Assembly: GCA_964514175.1 (NCBI GenBank)
Contig: CAZEPQ010000037.1
Span: 1-15,828, forward strand
Reading direction: 5' to 3'
Source: HGM13006 sp964514175
GTDB lineage: Bacteria; Bacillota; Clostridia; Oscillospirales; Oscillospiraceae
Length of the DNA: 15,828 bases
Below are positions 1 through 7,388 of this stretch, piece after piece. The translations under genes and the position numbers were made by a program. Position 1 is the first letter of the stretch, and each line of letters opens with the position of its first letter. Below the pieces are notes generated by a model. That model worked only from the letters and a program-made list of their open reading frames with translations. It was not told the origin of the DNA and ran no database searches.

Positions 1-513
1 GGCATAGATCTCCATGGTCTCCAGGGACTTGCTGCGCTGCTTGGCAGGGGTCTGGAACTGCATGGTACGGGTGTTGTGCAGGCGGTCGGCAATCTTGATG
101 AGGATGACCCGGATGTCCTTGCTCATAGCCAGGAACATTTTCCGGAGGTTCTCCATCTGCTCCTCCTCCATGGACTGGAAGTTCACACGGGTCAGCTTGG
201 TGACGCCCTCCACCAGATCGGCAACGGTCTTGCCAAATTTTTTGGCAATCTCTTCGTGGCTGGAGTCCGTGTCCTCGATGCAGTCATGGAGCAAAGAAGC
301 CAGAATGGATTCCGTGTCCAAACCCATCTCCGCCACGATCTCTGCCACTGCCAGGGGGTGGATGATATAGGGGGAGCCGTCCTTTCGGAGCTGCTGCTTG
401 TGTTTGTTATCCGCATAGCGGAAGGCTGCGTCCACAAGGGTCATATCCACATTGGGGGTATGCTTGCGGATGGCGGCAGCCATCAGGTCATAGCGTTCAG
501 ATACTGATTCCAT
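1..513 (-). CDS. rel: RelA/SpoT-family (p)ppGpp synthetase/hydrolase, N-terminal part (runs off the window edge)
   Basis: Only the first 171 residues are present; the reading frame is open to base 1. They form the HD hydrolase domain of a long Rel/SpoT enzyme, which makes and degrades the stringent-response alarmone (p)ppGpp in the cytoplasm. Visible residues include R43-K44 (RKDGSPYI), H52 (IIHPLAV), the HD pair H76-D77 followed by E80-D81 (LLHDCIEDT), and D143 in IADRLHNTR. These match the Mn-binding and catalytic positions of the Rel hydrolase site (H53, H77, D78, D144 in the Streptococcus enzyme) with a one-residue offset, so hydrolase activity should be intact. The synthetase, TGS and ACT regions lie outside the window. 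The ATG at 511-513 is preceded by a GAGGTGAT ribosome site that overlaps the recJ stop. The gap to recJ is 14 bp, so the two are probably cotranscribed. In Bacillus an apt gene usually sits between recJ and rel; it is absent here. Confidence 0.97.
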   Translation of the reverse strand, partial: MESVSERYDLMAAAIRKHTPNVDMTLVDAAFRYADNKHKQQLRKDGSPYIIHPLAVAEIVAEMGLDTESILASLLHDCIEDTDSSHEEIAKKFGKTVADLVEGVTKLTRVNFQSMEEEQMENLRKMFLAMSKDIRVILIKIADRLHNTRTMQFQTPAKQRSKSLETMEIYA

Positions 514-527
514 AAAGGATCACCTCG

Positions 528-2582
528 TTAAGAATGACGTTTCAGCCGAAGAATAATGGCGGAATTTTGCAGATCCACCTTCTCCGGTCTGGGGGTCAGT
601 TTGATGTAAACCGCATGGGGGCCCTGTTCCATCTGGATCAGGCCCCGTTCCTCCAGCACGTCCAGACAAACCTTTGTCCGGATGAAGGATACCGGGATCC
701 CGGCGCTGCGGGAAATTTTTCGGGAAAGTACGCTGATTTCGTCGATGACGCTGCCTCCCATGGCATGGGCGGTCAGGTAGCGCCATACGGCGGCAAATTC
801 GTTTCTGGGAGGGATCAGCCCCAGGGCCTCCATGTCCGTCAGAGCATTGGCGGCGAACCGGGCATAGACCCGGTGGCCTTCTTCGATCTCCCGACGGCAC
901 TCAGCGGAGGGCCGGATGTCGGTCAGATTTAACTGCACGGTGCGAAGGCCGCGAAATTCATTGATCTGGGGTGTAAAGGCCACTTCCACCCGGTCTCCCG
1001 GGGCAATGGCCGCCTTGCAGGCGTTCATAGAGAAGAAAATGGCGTCCAGCAGCTTTCCGTCCCGGCTCAGGCGCAGCTTCAGATGTTTGCCGCCGCCCAC
1101 CTCGGTGAGCTGTTCCACCTGCATATTGTCCAGATAAAGCAGAGGCCGGGGACAGGACGCCCCGAAGGGCTCCAGCGCATCCAGGGCCGCCACATTGGGC
1201 ACGGTCAAAAGCGCGGGGCTAACGGCGCAATCCAGCTCCAGGGCAGAGCCGTCAGGATGGGTTTCCTGCCAGTTTTTCGCCAGGGCTGTCACCTGCCGCC
1301 GGAACTCCGGAATGTTTTCCCGGTGAATGGTGAAGCCCGCCGCCAGTTCATGGCCGCCGAAGTTCTCCAGCAGGGGTTCCAGGGTTTCCAGCGTGGAAAA
1401 CAGGGGGAAGCCCCCATAGCTTCGGGAGGAAGCCTTGCCATGATCCCCGGAAAGACAGATCAGGAACACGGGGCAGCAGTATTCCTCCGCCAGTCGGGAG
1501 GACACAATGCCCACCACGCCCTGATGCCAGTTCTCCCCTGCCAGCACAATGGCCTGGGGGTCTCGGGCTCCGTCCAGCATTTTGATGGCGTCGTCATAGA
1601 TCTCCGCTTCAATGGACTGCCGCTGCCGGTTGAGCCGACAAAGCTGGGCTGCCAAAAGGGCCGCCTGCTCCGGGTCCTGGGTCAAAAACAGCTCAGCCGC
1701 CAGTTCCACCTGGCCCATTCTTCCCGCCGCATTGATCCGGGGCGCCAGCGTATAGCCCATGGTGGAGGAGGAAATCGCTCCGGGCTGGACCTGACACTCC
1801 TGCATCAGCGCCCGGATACCGGGACGATGGGAGCGCTGCATGGCGGCAATGCCGCCGGTGACCAGCACGCGGTTTTCCCCCTCAAGGGGCATCACGTCCG
1901 CCACAGTGCCAAGGGCCACCAGATCACAGTATTCCCGGAACACCGCCATCTGATCGCCGCACACTGCCGATGCCAGCTTAAAAGCCACGCCCACACCCGC
2001 CAGATTGGGGAAGGGATAGGTGGAATCCCGCCGATGGGGGTCTACCACCGCCACTGCATCCGGCAGTTCGGGCTTACACTCGTGGTGGTCCGTCACCACC
2101 AGGTCAATGCCAAGCTCCCGACAGAGCTTTGCCTCCTGGGTGGCGGTGATGCCGCAGTCCACGGTGATGATCAGGTCCACATCCTTCTCCTTCAGTCCTC
2201 GAATGGCAGGCTCGTTGAGGCCGTAGCCCTCTTCCAGCCGTGCGGGGATATACCAGAGGCAGTTTGCGCCTTGTTTGGTTAAAAAATCCACTAAAAGACA
2301 GGTGGAGGTAATACCATCCACGTCATAATCGCCGTAAATCGCAATGGTCTCGCCATTTTGGACCGCCTGACGCACCCGCTGGGCGGCCTTATCCATATCC
2401 GGGAGGCCCATGGGGTCCAGCAGCGGCCCATGTCCGGAATCAAGAAATGCCCCCGCTTTTTCGGGGGTGTCATATCCACGGGAAACCAATACGGCGGCTG
2501 CCAGGGGAGAGATCCCTGCGGCCATCAGGCGGTTCGCCTTGGCCCGATCCAGGGAAGATACATTCCAAGTGCCGTATTTCAA
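528..2582 (-). CDS. recJ: Single-stranded-DNA-specific 5'-3' exonuclease RecJ
   Basis: A 684-residue DHH-family nuclease acting in recombination and repair (RecF pathway, mismatch and base-excision repair). The DHH core carries IYGDYDVDG (residues 82-90; metal ligands D85, D87, D89), D142 in TVDCG, the signature DHH at 165-167 and D221. The DHHA1 part shows APRINAAGRMG (280-290), NWHQGVVGI (351-359), GKASSRS (382-388) and FGGHELAAG (408-416). An OB-fold-like segment follows at roughly 455-565. The last ~110 residues form a helical tail, as in many clostridial RecJ proteins. The start codon is TTG at 2580-2582: no in-frame ATG lies upstream, and the first internal Met is residue 20. The opening MKYGTWN resembles the usual RecJ start, so I keep the TTG; the ribosome site is weak (GGATG about 13 nt upstream). 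It is the first gene of an operon with rel, driven by the promoter at 2618-2646. Confidence 0.97.
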   Translation of the reverse strand: MKYGTWNVSSLDRAKANRLMAAGISPLAAAVLVSRGYDTPEKAGAFLDSGHGPLLDPMGLPDMDKAAQRVRQAVQNGETIAIYGDYDVDGITSTCLLVDFLTKQGANCLWYIPARLEEGYGLNEPAIRGLKEKDVDLIITVDCGITATQEAKLCRELGIDLVVTDHHECKPELPDAVAVVDPHRRDSTYPFPNLAGVGVAFKLASAVCGDQMAVFREYCDLVALGTVADVMPLEGENRVLVTGGIAAMQRSHRPGIRALMQECQVQPGAISSSTMGYTLAPRINAAGRMGQVELAAELFLTQDPEQAALLAAQLCRLNRQRQSIEAEIYDDAIKMLDGARDPQAIVLAGENWHQGVVGIVSSRLAEEYCCPVFLICLSGDHGKASSRSYGGFPLFSTLETLEPLLENFGGHELAAGFTIHRENIPEFRRQVTALAKNWQETHPDGSALELDCAVSPALLTVPNVAALDALEPFGASCPRPLLYLDNMQVEQLTEVGGGKHLKLRLSRDGKLLDAIFFSMNACKAAIAPGDRVEVAFTPQINEFRGLRTVQLNLTDIRPSAECRREIEEGHRVYARFAANALTDMEALGLIPPRNEFAAVWRYLTAHAMGGSVIDEISVLSRKISRSAGIPVSFIRTKVCLDVLEERGLIQMEQGPHAVYIKLTPRPEKVDLQNSAIILRLKRHS

Positions 2583-2617
2583 CTTCGATACACATCCAAA
2601 ATATAATTTTTCCCCTT

Positions 2618-2646
2618 ATTATATCAAAAAAACATTGAAAGCTCAA
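2618..2646 (-). promoter_or_regulatory. Sigma-A promoter for recJ-rel
   Basis: Read on the minus strand: -35 TTGAGC (2641-2646), 17-bp spacer, and a perfect -10 TATAAT (2618-2623). Transcription should start near 2611, giving a leader of about 30 nt before the recJ TTG. This is the only strong promoter-like match upstream of recJ; the call is from sequence alone. Confidence 0.8.
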
Positions 2647-2712
2647 GGAGAAGATACAAAAAGCCGGCGGTAAGTATATTTTCGGTGCAGACCTTCAACA
2701 TCCCGAGGGGAA

Positions 2713-2860
2713 TCGCAGTACGTTTTCGCCGAGGGATTTCCGGTTATCAAACTTTTCTCTGCCGGTGGGCTGAAGGGCAGCCCGCCCTACGTCAAGGTAG
2801 CCCCCAATGTGCACCTGTAGGGCGGCTTGCCCTCAAGCCGCCGTGTCGCAGTACGTTTTC
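2713..2860. repeat. Intergenic palindromic repeat cluster flanked by 15-bp direct repeats
   Basis: An exact 15-base direct repeat, TCGCAGTACGTTTTC, occurs at 2713-2727 and 2846-2860. Between the copies are two GC-rich arms in inverted orientation, 2775-2790 and 2817-2832, complementary at 14 of 16 positions. The right arm starts a perfect hairpin of its own: GGCGGCTT (2821-2828), loop GCCCTC, AAGCCGCC (2835-2842). The arrangement suggests a dispersed REP- or MITE-like intergenic element, but copy number elsewhere in the genome cannot be seen here. No transposase gene is present. There is no T-run after the hairpin on either strand, so it is not a standard terminator. Confidence 0.6.
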
Positions 2861-2962
2861 ACCAATGGCCTCCTGATTATTGCACTGTCCCCGCAACCTT
2901 GTTGTTTGTAAAATTTGGAGGATTTGTGAATATCTCTCCATCAAATCTTCAAAATTGTTCAT
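2792..2962 (-). CDS. Doubtful small ORF, 56 residues, running into the intergenic repeat
   Basis: The ATG at 2960-2962 has a good ribosome site (AGAAGGA about 6 nt upstream), and the protein begins MNNFEDLMERYSQILQIL, a plausible amphipathic helix. From about residue 33 onward the frame runs through the palindromic repeat (QEAIGENVLRH and on), so the C-terminal part is repeat-derived. I recognise no family. It could be a real short gene whose end was replaced by the repeat, a decayed gene fragment, or a chance frame. No convincing minus-strand promoter was found upstream of it, and it lies opposite the promoter region of the 3086 gene. Confidence 0.2.
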   Translation of the reverse strand: MNNFEDLMERYSQILQILQTTRLRGQCNNQEAIGENVLRHGGLRASRPTGAHWGLP

Positions 2963-2997
2963 GTTGTTCCTTCTTTGGTTGATTTGCACAGAACAGA

Positions 2998-3026
2998 TTG
3001 AAAAGCAGCCCTGTGACTGCTATATT
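2998..3026 (+). promoter_or_regulatory. Sigma-A promoter for the surface-protein gene
   Basis: -35 TTGAAA (2998-3003), a 17-bp spacer, and -10 TATATT (3021-3026). The expected start of transcription is near 3033, leaving a leader of about 53 nt that ends in a strong ribosome site, AAAGGAGG (3071-3078), 7 nt before the ATG at 3086. Both the promoter and the ribosome site are close to consensus, fitting a well-expressed gene. Confidence 0.78.
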
Positions 3027-3085
3027 TTCCACATGAGGCCCCGGCATCTGTCCCGGCGGCATCAACTGGAAAAGGAGGATAAACA

Positions 3086-6000
3086 ATGTTAAGCAAGAAA
3101 CGGATTTTAGCCCTGCTTTTGACAGTGGCAATGCTGGCATCTATGCTGGCGGTTCCCGTACTGGCTGACGGCGAAGAGGGCGTGGCCCCCGAGACCGAAG
3201 CCGAGGAAACGTCCGTCCCCACCGGCAACCAGACCGAAGGTAACTGGGTCTATGAAGTATCCGCCGGAGAAATGGGCATGGGCGGCGGTGGCGGCATGCC
3301 CCCCGATGGTATGGGCGGCGGCGATATGGGCGGCATGGGCGGCATGGGCGGCGATCCCATGGCTACTGGCGGTGATGCTGCCGCAGGCGATCCCATGGCT
3401 GCCGGTGGCGATATGGGCGGCATGGACATGATGATGATGATGGGCAGCGCCGATCCCACCGCTACCGTGCTTTGGGGTATTGGCGAAGAGAAGGCCGGCA
3501 ATGTGGTTATGATCCCCGCCACGCTGGGCGGCTACACCGTCACCACTGTGGGCAACGGTGTCCAGAATATCTCTGCCAACAACAAAAATGAGAACGTCTA
3601 TTTCCTGATCCCTGAGGGCGTTACTACCCTTTCCCCCCGCATGATCTACGACTACAACTCCACCAGTGGCTGGTCCATTCCCTCCACTGTCACTTCCATC
3701 AGTTCTGAGCCTGCATCCTTCCTCAGTTGCCCCGGCGCCTTCTACGGCGAGACCGGCAGTGCCGCTGAAAGCTATGCGGGCACCGATGCATCTCGTGATT
3801 TCATCACCTATCAGGCCGATGGCAGCAAGACCTTCGCTGTCACCGGCGGCGAAGAGGGTTACATCCAGCCCAACGGCACCTACCATCTGCCCTCCGGCAT
3901 GCTGGACGGCAAGCACAATGTTACCTTCCACATTGTCTCGGACTATCAGTACAAGATCGCGTCCCTGACCGTGGACGGCGCAGAGGTTGCTGAGGCCAGG
4001 GGCAAGAACGAATACGACCTTGACTACACCTTCACCACTGCTTCCGCTTCCGTGGAAGTCACCTTTGAGGCTGACCCCGAGGACAAGCGTGATCCCGAGG
4101 AAATGACCGAAACCTTCGAATATGACGCGCCTGAGATCAACGAAAAGGCTGTGGCTGAGGGTGCGGAGCTGCCTGAGAACGTGAACGAGTATCTGGGTGT
4201 CAACACCGGCACCACCGCCAAGTACAATAACTCCATGGGCATCTCCACCGGCGCGTACTATGCCGCGGACGGCAAGGTCTATGAGATGGTCAAGGCTTAT
4301 CAGGAGACCGAGGAACCTGAATATTTGTCTCTGGCAGAAGCAATCAACGGCGTATACAAGGCTGACAAGCTGGTTTATGGCAAGGACTATGACCTGGTTC
4401 GTGTCTACAACTACTACGAAAACGTCACCAACGGTCCCTCTCAGGGCGTGGTGAGCCTGTACTGCACCTATCTCTACAAGGAGATCGACGTGGCAGACAT
4501 GGAAGCTGAAAACACCGTCACCAATGACAACACCAACACCGCCTCCATCTTTGTACAGAGCGGCGGCGACCTGACGGTGGATGATTTCACCTCCTACTGC
4601 TACACCGCCAGCAAGGGCCCCTCTGAGGCAGGTAACTTCTTCGGTCTGGGCTCTGCCATCCATGTGGACGGCGGCGATGCCACCACTCCCGCAACCAATA
4701 TTCTCAACAAGTCCACCTCTGCCCTCACCATGCACAATCCCCAGATCCTCGGTACCGTCAACTCTGTCTATGCCACCGGTTCCGGCGTGATCTATATTGA
4801 GGGCGGCAACATCTTCTCCTGCTCTTCCGGCGGTCACGGTCCCTATGTTTCCACCGGCGGTCAAATCTACCTGAACACCGAGGGCACCAACCTGCTGGGT
4901 GAGGACGGTTCCATCAACCGTGATGCCTCCACCCTGACTGCCACAGAGCGTCCTGACTACAACCTGGGCACCATGGAAAGAAACGCTGACGGCGACATGG
5001 CAGGCGTCTATGAAGACCACGCCGACAATGTGACTGTCATCGTCACCGGCGACGAGGCAGGTACCGCTCTGGCTACCGACTCCGGCGGCGGTGTCATCGT
5101 GGCAAACAACGTGGTCACCAAGACCTTCGGCCTCCGCTGTGCAGGCGTTTACTCCATCGGCTCCAACGAGAGCTGGGTGTACTGCTACAACTCCACCCTG
5201 ACTTCCTATTTGGATGCAGGCCTGTGCTCCGCTTCCGGCGGCTATATCTACGCTTACAACTGTGACATCAACGGTGTTATGGGCATCAAGTGCCGTGCAG
5301 GCGGCAACCTGGAGGCCGAAGAGACCGGTGTCTATGTCACCAATTCCCGTGTGGCGGCTTCCTACGACGCAGAGGAAATGAAGGGCGCATACGACGTGGC
5401 AGATCCCGATGTTATGCGGACCAAGATGGATTCCGGCGAAATCGACGTGGAAAACGTCACCACCGGTTACTCCCAGCTAAATATGTTCATCGACAAGGCC
5501 AACACTCCCAAGTTCTATGAGGACAGCCTTGACTGGTGGTTCACCGACAAGTCCAAGACCCCCGGATACTCCGGCGGCAATAAGTTTGCGGTCATCTATG
5601 TTGAGAATTCCTCCACCCCCATCTATGTGGAATCCTCTCTGATGATCAACCAGAACTATGCGGACTATGGCGATCCCGCAGCCCTGGAAGAGGGCCAAAC
5701 CCCTGCCGACAACCTGATCCTGTCCGTTGAGGGCGCAGGCTCCGCCACTGTCAACTTCAAGAACAACAACTCGGAGACTCCCTGGGATCTCACCGGCGTT
5801 TCCGCTGAGACCACCGAGATGGTAGGCGACATGTTCATCGGCGCCTACTCCCAGGCCTCCGGTAGCCCCGATAAGGGCACCGGCCCCAATGCTGCAAGCC
5901 TGTTCTTCGAGAATTCCGATTGGGAAGGTACCGTTCTTTACGGAGACACCGAGGAGATCACCGGCGTTGCAAACCTGTCCTTCGATCACAAGTCCTCCTG

Positions 6001-6397
6001 GAAGGTTACCTCCGATGTGAAGGTTGCCAATCTGGAGATCTACAACGTGGAGAACATCACCGCCGACGAGCCTGTTACCATCACCTTCGACTCCACAACC
6101 ACCGTGGTTGCCGGCACCTATGGCAACGTGACCCTGGAAGGCCCCGGCGTGGATGAGTGGCCCGAGATTCCCGAGGAGCCTGAAGTGGTGGAAGAACCTG
6201 TGGAAGAACCTGTAGTGGAAGAGGCTCCTGCCGAGGAAGCTCCCGTTGAGGAAGAAGCTCCCGCAGAAGCACCTGCGGAAGAGGCCCCTGAAGAAGGCGG
6301 TGTCTCCGGCGCAGTCATCGCCATCATTATCATTGCTGTCATTGCCATTGTGGCAGTTGTGGTGGTCGTGGTGAAGAAAAAAGGCAAGAAGAGCTGA
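3086..6397 (+). CDS. Large secreted, membrane-anchored modular surface protein (BspA-type LRR plus predicted beta-helix, Met/Gly-rich segment)
   Basis: An 1103-residue exported protein of unknown function. A signal peptide covers 1-27 (cleavage after VPVLA). Residues 61-120 are an unusual low-complexity stretch dominated by Gly, Met and Asp, with 16 Met including five in a row. Residues ~127-245 resemble BspA-type leucine-rich repeats (IPATLGGYTVTTVG, LIPEGVTTL, SIPSTVTSIS, GSAAESYAG). About 250-332 looks like a small Ig/InlB-like beta domain (NVTFHIV...LTVDGAEV). From about 490 to 1020 there are Gly/Ser/Asn/Thr-rich short strands, clearest at 660-760, as in right-handed beta-helices. A Pro/Glu-rich stalk (1025-1070), a 23-residue membrane segment (1074-1096) and the tail KKKGKKS end the protein. 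There is no LPXTG sorting signal or SLH domain, so it is held by its C-terminal helix with the bulk outside. It has its own promoter and terminator and is monocistronic. An adhesin or glycan-binding role is plausible but inferred. Confidence 0.9.
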   Translation: MLSKKRILALLLTVAMLASMLAVPVLADGEEGVAPETEAEETSVPTGNQTEGNWVYEVSAGEMGMGGGGGMPPDGMGGGDMGGMGGMGGDPMATGGDAAAGDPMAAGGDMGGMDMMMMMGSADPTATVLWGIGEEKAGNVVMIPATLGGYTVTTVGNGVQNISANNKNENVYFLIPEGVTTLSPRMIYDYNSTSGWSIPSTVTSISSEPASFLSCPGAFYGETGSAAESYAGTDASRDFITYQADGSKTFAVTGGEEGYIQPNGTYHLPSGMLDGKHNVTFHIVSDYQYKIASLTVDGAEVAEARGKNEYDLDYTFTTASASVEVTFEADPEDKRDPEEMTETFEYDAPEINEKAVAEGAELPENVNEYLGVNTGTTAKYNNSMGISTGAYYAADGKVYEMVKAYQETEEPEYLSLAEAINGVYKADKLVYGKDYDLVRVYNYYENVTNGPSQGVVSLYCTYLYKEIDVADMEAENTVTNDNTNTASIFVQSGGDLTVDDFTSYCYTASKGPSEAGNFFGLGSAIHVDGGDATTPATNILNKSTSALTMHNPQILGTVNSVYATGSGVIYIEGGNIFSCSSGGHGPYVSTGGQIYLNTEGTNLLGEDGSINRDASTLTATERPDYNLGTMERNADGDMAGVYEDHADNVTVIVTGDEAGTALATDSGGGVIVANNVVTKTFGLRCAGVYSIGSNESWVYCYNSTLTSYLDAGLCSASGGYIYAYNCDINGVMGIKCRAGGNLEAEETGVYVTNSRVAASYDAEEMKGAYDVADPDVMRTKMDSGEIDVENVTTGYSQLNMFIDKANTPKFYEDSLDWWFTDKSKTPGYSGGNKFAVIYVENSSTPIYVESSLMINQNYADYGDPAALEEGQTPADNLILSVEGAGSATVNFKNNNSETPWDLTGVSAETTEMVGDMFIGAYSQASGSPDKGTGPNAASLFFENSDWEGTVLYGDTEEITGVANLSFDHKSSWKVTSDVKVANLEIYNVENITADEPVTITFDSTTTVVAGTYGNVTLEGPGVDEWPEIPEEPEVVEEPVEEPVVEEAPAEEAPVEEEAPAEAPAEEAPEEGGVSGAVIAIIIIAVIAIVAVVVVVVKKKGKKS

Positions 6398-6431
6398 TAA
6401 AGGTTCTGACATAACTCCATAACCACAGCGT

Positions 6432-6473
6432 CCCCCGCCACATTCAACTTGTGGCGGGGGCAGTCTCGTTTAT
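6432..6473 (+). terminator. Intrinsic terminator after the surface-protein gene
   Basis: A perfect 10-bp stem, CCCCCGCCAC (6432-6441) with GTGGCGGGGG (6451-6460), closes a 9-nt loop. It is followed by a modest T-containing tail (TCTCGTTT). It lies 35 bp after the stop codon. The stem is strong and the U-tract imperfect, so some read-through towards ung is possible. Confidence 0.75.
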
Positions 6474-6510
6474 ATCGACATTTTTCCTCAGGTGTGGTAG
6501 GATAAAGCTA

Positions 6511-6519
6511 TGTTATAGT
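6511..6519 (+). promoter_or_regulatory. Possible extended -10 promoter for ung
   Basis: TGTTATAGT fits the extended -10 form TGnTATAAT with one mismatch. No good -35 hexamer lies 16-18 bp upstream. It would give a leader of about 140 nt before the ung start. It is the best candidate between the terminator at 6432-6473 and ung, but weak; ung could also depend partly on read-through. Confidence 0.35.
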
Positions 6520-6622
6520 GGTGGATAAGGGAAATGAGGTACGTATTCGACGAAAACCTCTTGTTATCGTACTGCTTCCTGCCGGGCATGACCAGTCGTG
6601 CCCCTACGTAAAAATTGGATGG

Positions 6623-6647
6623 TTTCGGCACTGTCCTGCCGCCGAAA
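6623..6647 (+). other. Small hairpin just upstream of the ung ribosome site
   Basis: TTTCGGC (6623-6629) pairs perfectly with GCCGAAA (6641-6647) around an 11-nt loop, ending five bases before the AAAGGA ribosome site (6653-6658). It has no U-tract and so is not a terminator. It may influence translation initiation, or may be incidental. Confidence 0.25.
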
Positions 6648-6667
6648 AAACGAAAGGAATGGTAATT

Positions 6668-7333
6668 ATGACCCGCACCGAGCTGGGCCCCTGGGCCGAC
6701 CTGATCTCCTTCCCGGAGGAAAAATGGAGCAGTCTCTCCGATGCCGTAGAAAACGCCTACGCCACAACCACAGTTTATCCTCCCCGGGAGAATCTGTTTG
6801 CCGCATTCCAGACTACGCCCCCGGAAAAGGTCCGTGTGGTGATTCTGGGCCAGGACCCCTATCACGAGCCGGGTCAGGCCCACGGTCTGAGCTTTTCCGT
6901 CCGGCATGGGATCCCTACCCCAAAATCTTTGATAAATATCTACAAGGAACTGGACTCTGATCTGGGCATTGCCCCGGCACAGCACGGATGCCTTGAAAAG
7001 TGGGCAGAGGAAGGGGTTCTGCTGCTGAACTCCATTCTCACGGTGGAAGCCCATCAGGCCGGATCCCATAAAAAGTTCGGCTGGGAAAAATTTACCGACG
7101 CTGCCATTCGGGCCACCAATCAGCTCCCCCAACCCATCGCCTTCCTGCTCTGGGGAAATTACTCCATCAAAAAAGCTGCCTTCATTGAGACGGATGCTCC
7201 CAGATTGGTGCTGACCTCCGCCCATCCCAGTCCCCTGTCGGCCTATCGAGGATTCTTCGGCACCAAGCCCTTCTCCAAAATCAACGATTTTCTGACGCAA
7301 AACGGTGAGGGGGCCATAGATTGGAGCTTGTAA
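6668..7333 (+). CDS. ung: Uracil-DNA glycosylase, family 1 (Ung)
   Basis: A 221-residue cytoplasmic repair enzyme that removes uracil from DNA, the first step of base-excision repair. The water-activating loop GQDPYH is at 61-66 (catalytic D63, specificity Y65). F76 in GLSFSV stacks on the uracil, N121 in LLLNSILTV reads it, and the HPSPLSA loop starting at H186 carries the catalytic His and the minor-groove intercalation region. These correspond closely to the E. coli positions (D64, N123, H187), and the length is typical of the family. I place the start at the ATG at 6668, nine bases after AAAGGA. An in-frame ATG at 6659 is possible but lies right on the ribosome site. The frame stays open upstream to 6518, but that extension is not Ung-like. 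The gene is transcribed alone and converges with the murJ end of the next operon. Confidence 0.97.
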   Translation: MTRTELGPWADLISFPEEKWSSLSDAVENAYATTTVYPPRENLFAAFQTTPPEKVRVVILGQDPYHEPGQAHGLSFSVRHGIPTPKSLINIYKELDSDLGIAPAQHGCLEKWAEEGVLLLNSILTVEAHQAGSHKKFGWEKFTDAAIRATNQLPQPIAFLLWGNYSIKKAAFIETDAPRLVLTSAHPSPLSAYRGFFGTKPFSKINDFLTQNGEGAIDWSL

Positions 7334-7340
7334 CCGGGTA

Positions 7341-7374
7341 TAAAATCAGCCCTCCCCATTTTTCGGGGAGGGCT
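7341..7374 (-). terminator. Intrinsic terminator between convergent ung and the polysaccharide operon
   Basis: A perfect 10-bp stem, AGCCCTCCCC (7348-7357) with GGGGAGGGCT (7365-7374), closes a 7-nt loop. Read on the minus strand it is followed by GATTTTAT, a usable U-tract, so it best serves the end of the murJ-containing operon. On the plus strand the stem lies 14 bp past the ung stop but lacks an immediate T-run, so termination there is probably weaker. It is likely shared by both. Confidence 0.8.
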
Positions 7375-7388
7375 GCGTGCATCCAAAA

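Noticed and set aside
1083..2282. A 399-codon plus-strand frame inside recJ
   Set aside because: It lies wholly opposite conserved RecJ motifs, is rich in His/Gln/Gly as antisense frames are, and has no ribosome site.
2821..2842. Rho-independent terminator in the recJ/surface-protein spacer
   Set aside because: The perfect hairpin has no adjacent T-run on either strand and no gene ends toward it.
3107..5020. A 637-codon open frame on the minus strand opposite the surface-protein gene
   Set aside because: It is a shadow of the plus-strand gene: its composition is His/Gly/Val-rich without domain motifs, it has no ribosome site, and the plus-strand frame has a signal peptide, promoter, terminator and anchor.
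6360..6397. LPXTG-type sortase signal at the end of the surface protein
   Set aside because: A helix and basic tail are present but no LPXTG-like motif precedes them; the upstream stretch is a Pro/Glu stalk.
5477..6412. A 311-codon minus-strand frame over the 3' end of the surface-protein gene
   Set aside because: It is a mirror of the biased codons of the real gene. It crosses the stop and enters the spacer, with no family resemblance.
6518..6667. A 50-residue N-terminal extension of Ung
   Set aside because: The frame is open but unlike Ung, and a good AAAGGA site lies before the ATG at 6668, giving the usual family length.
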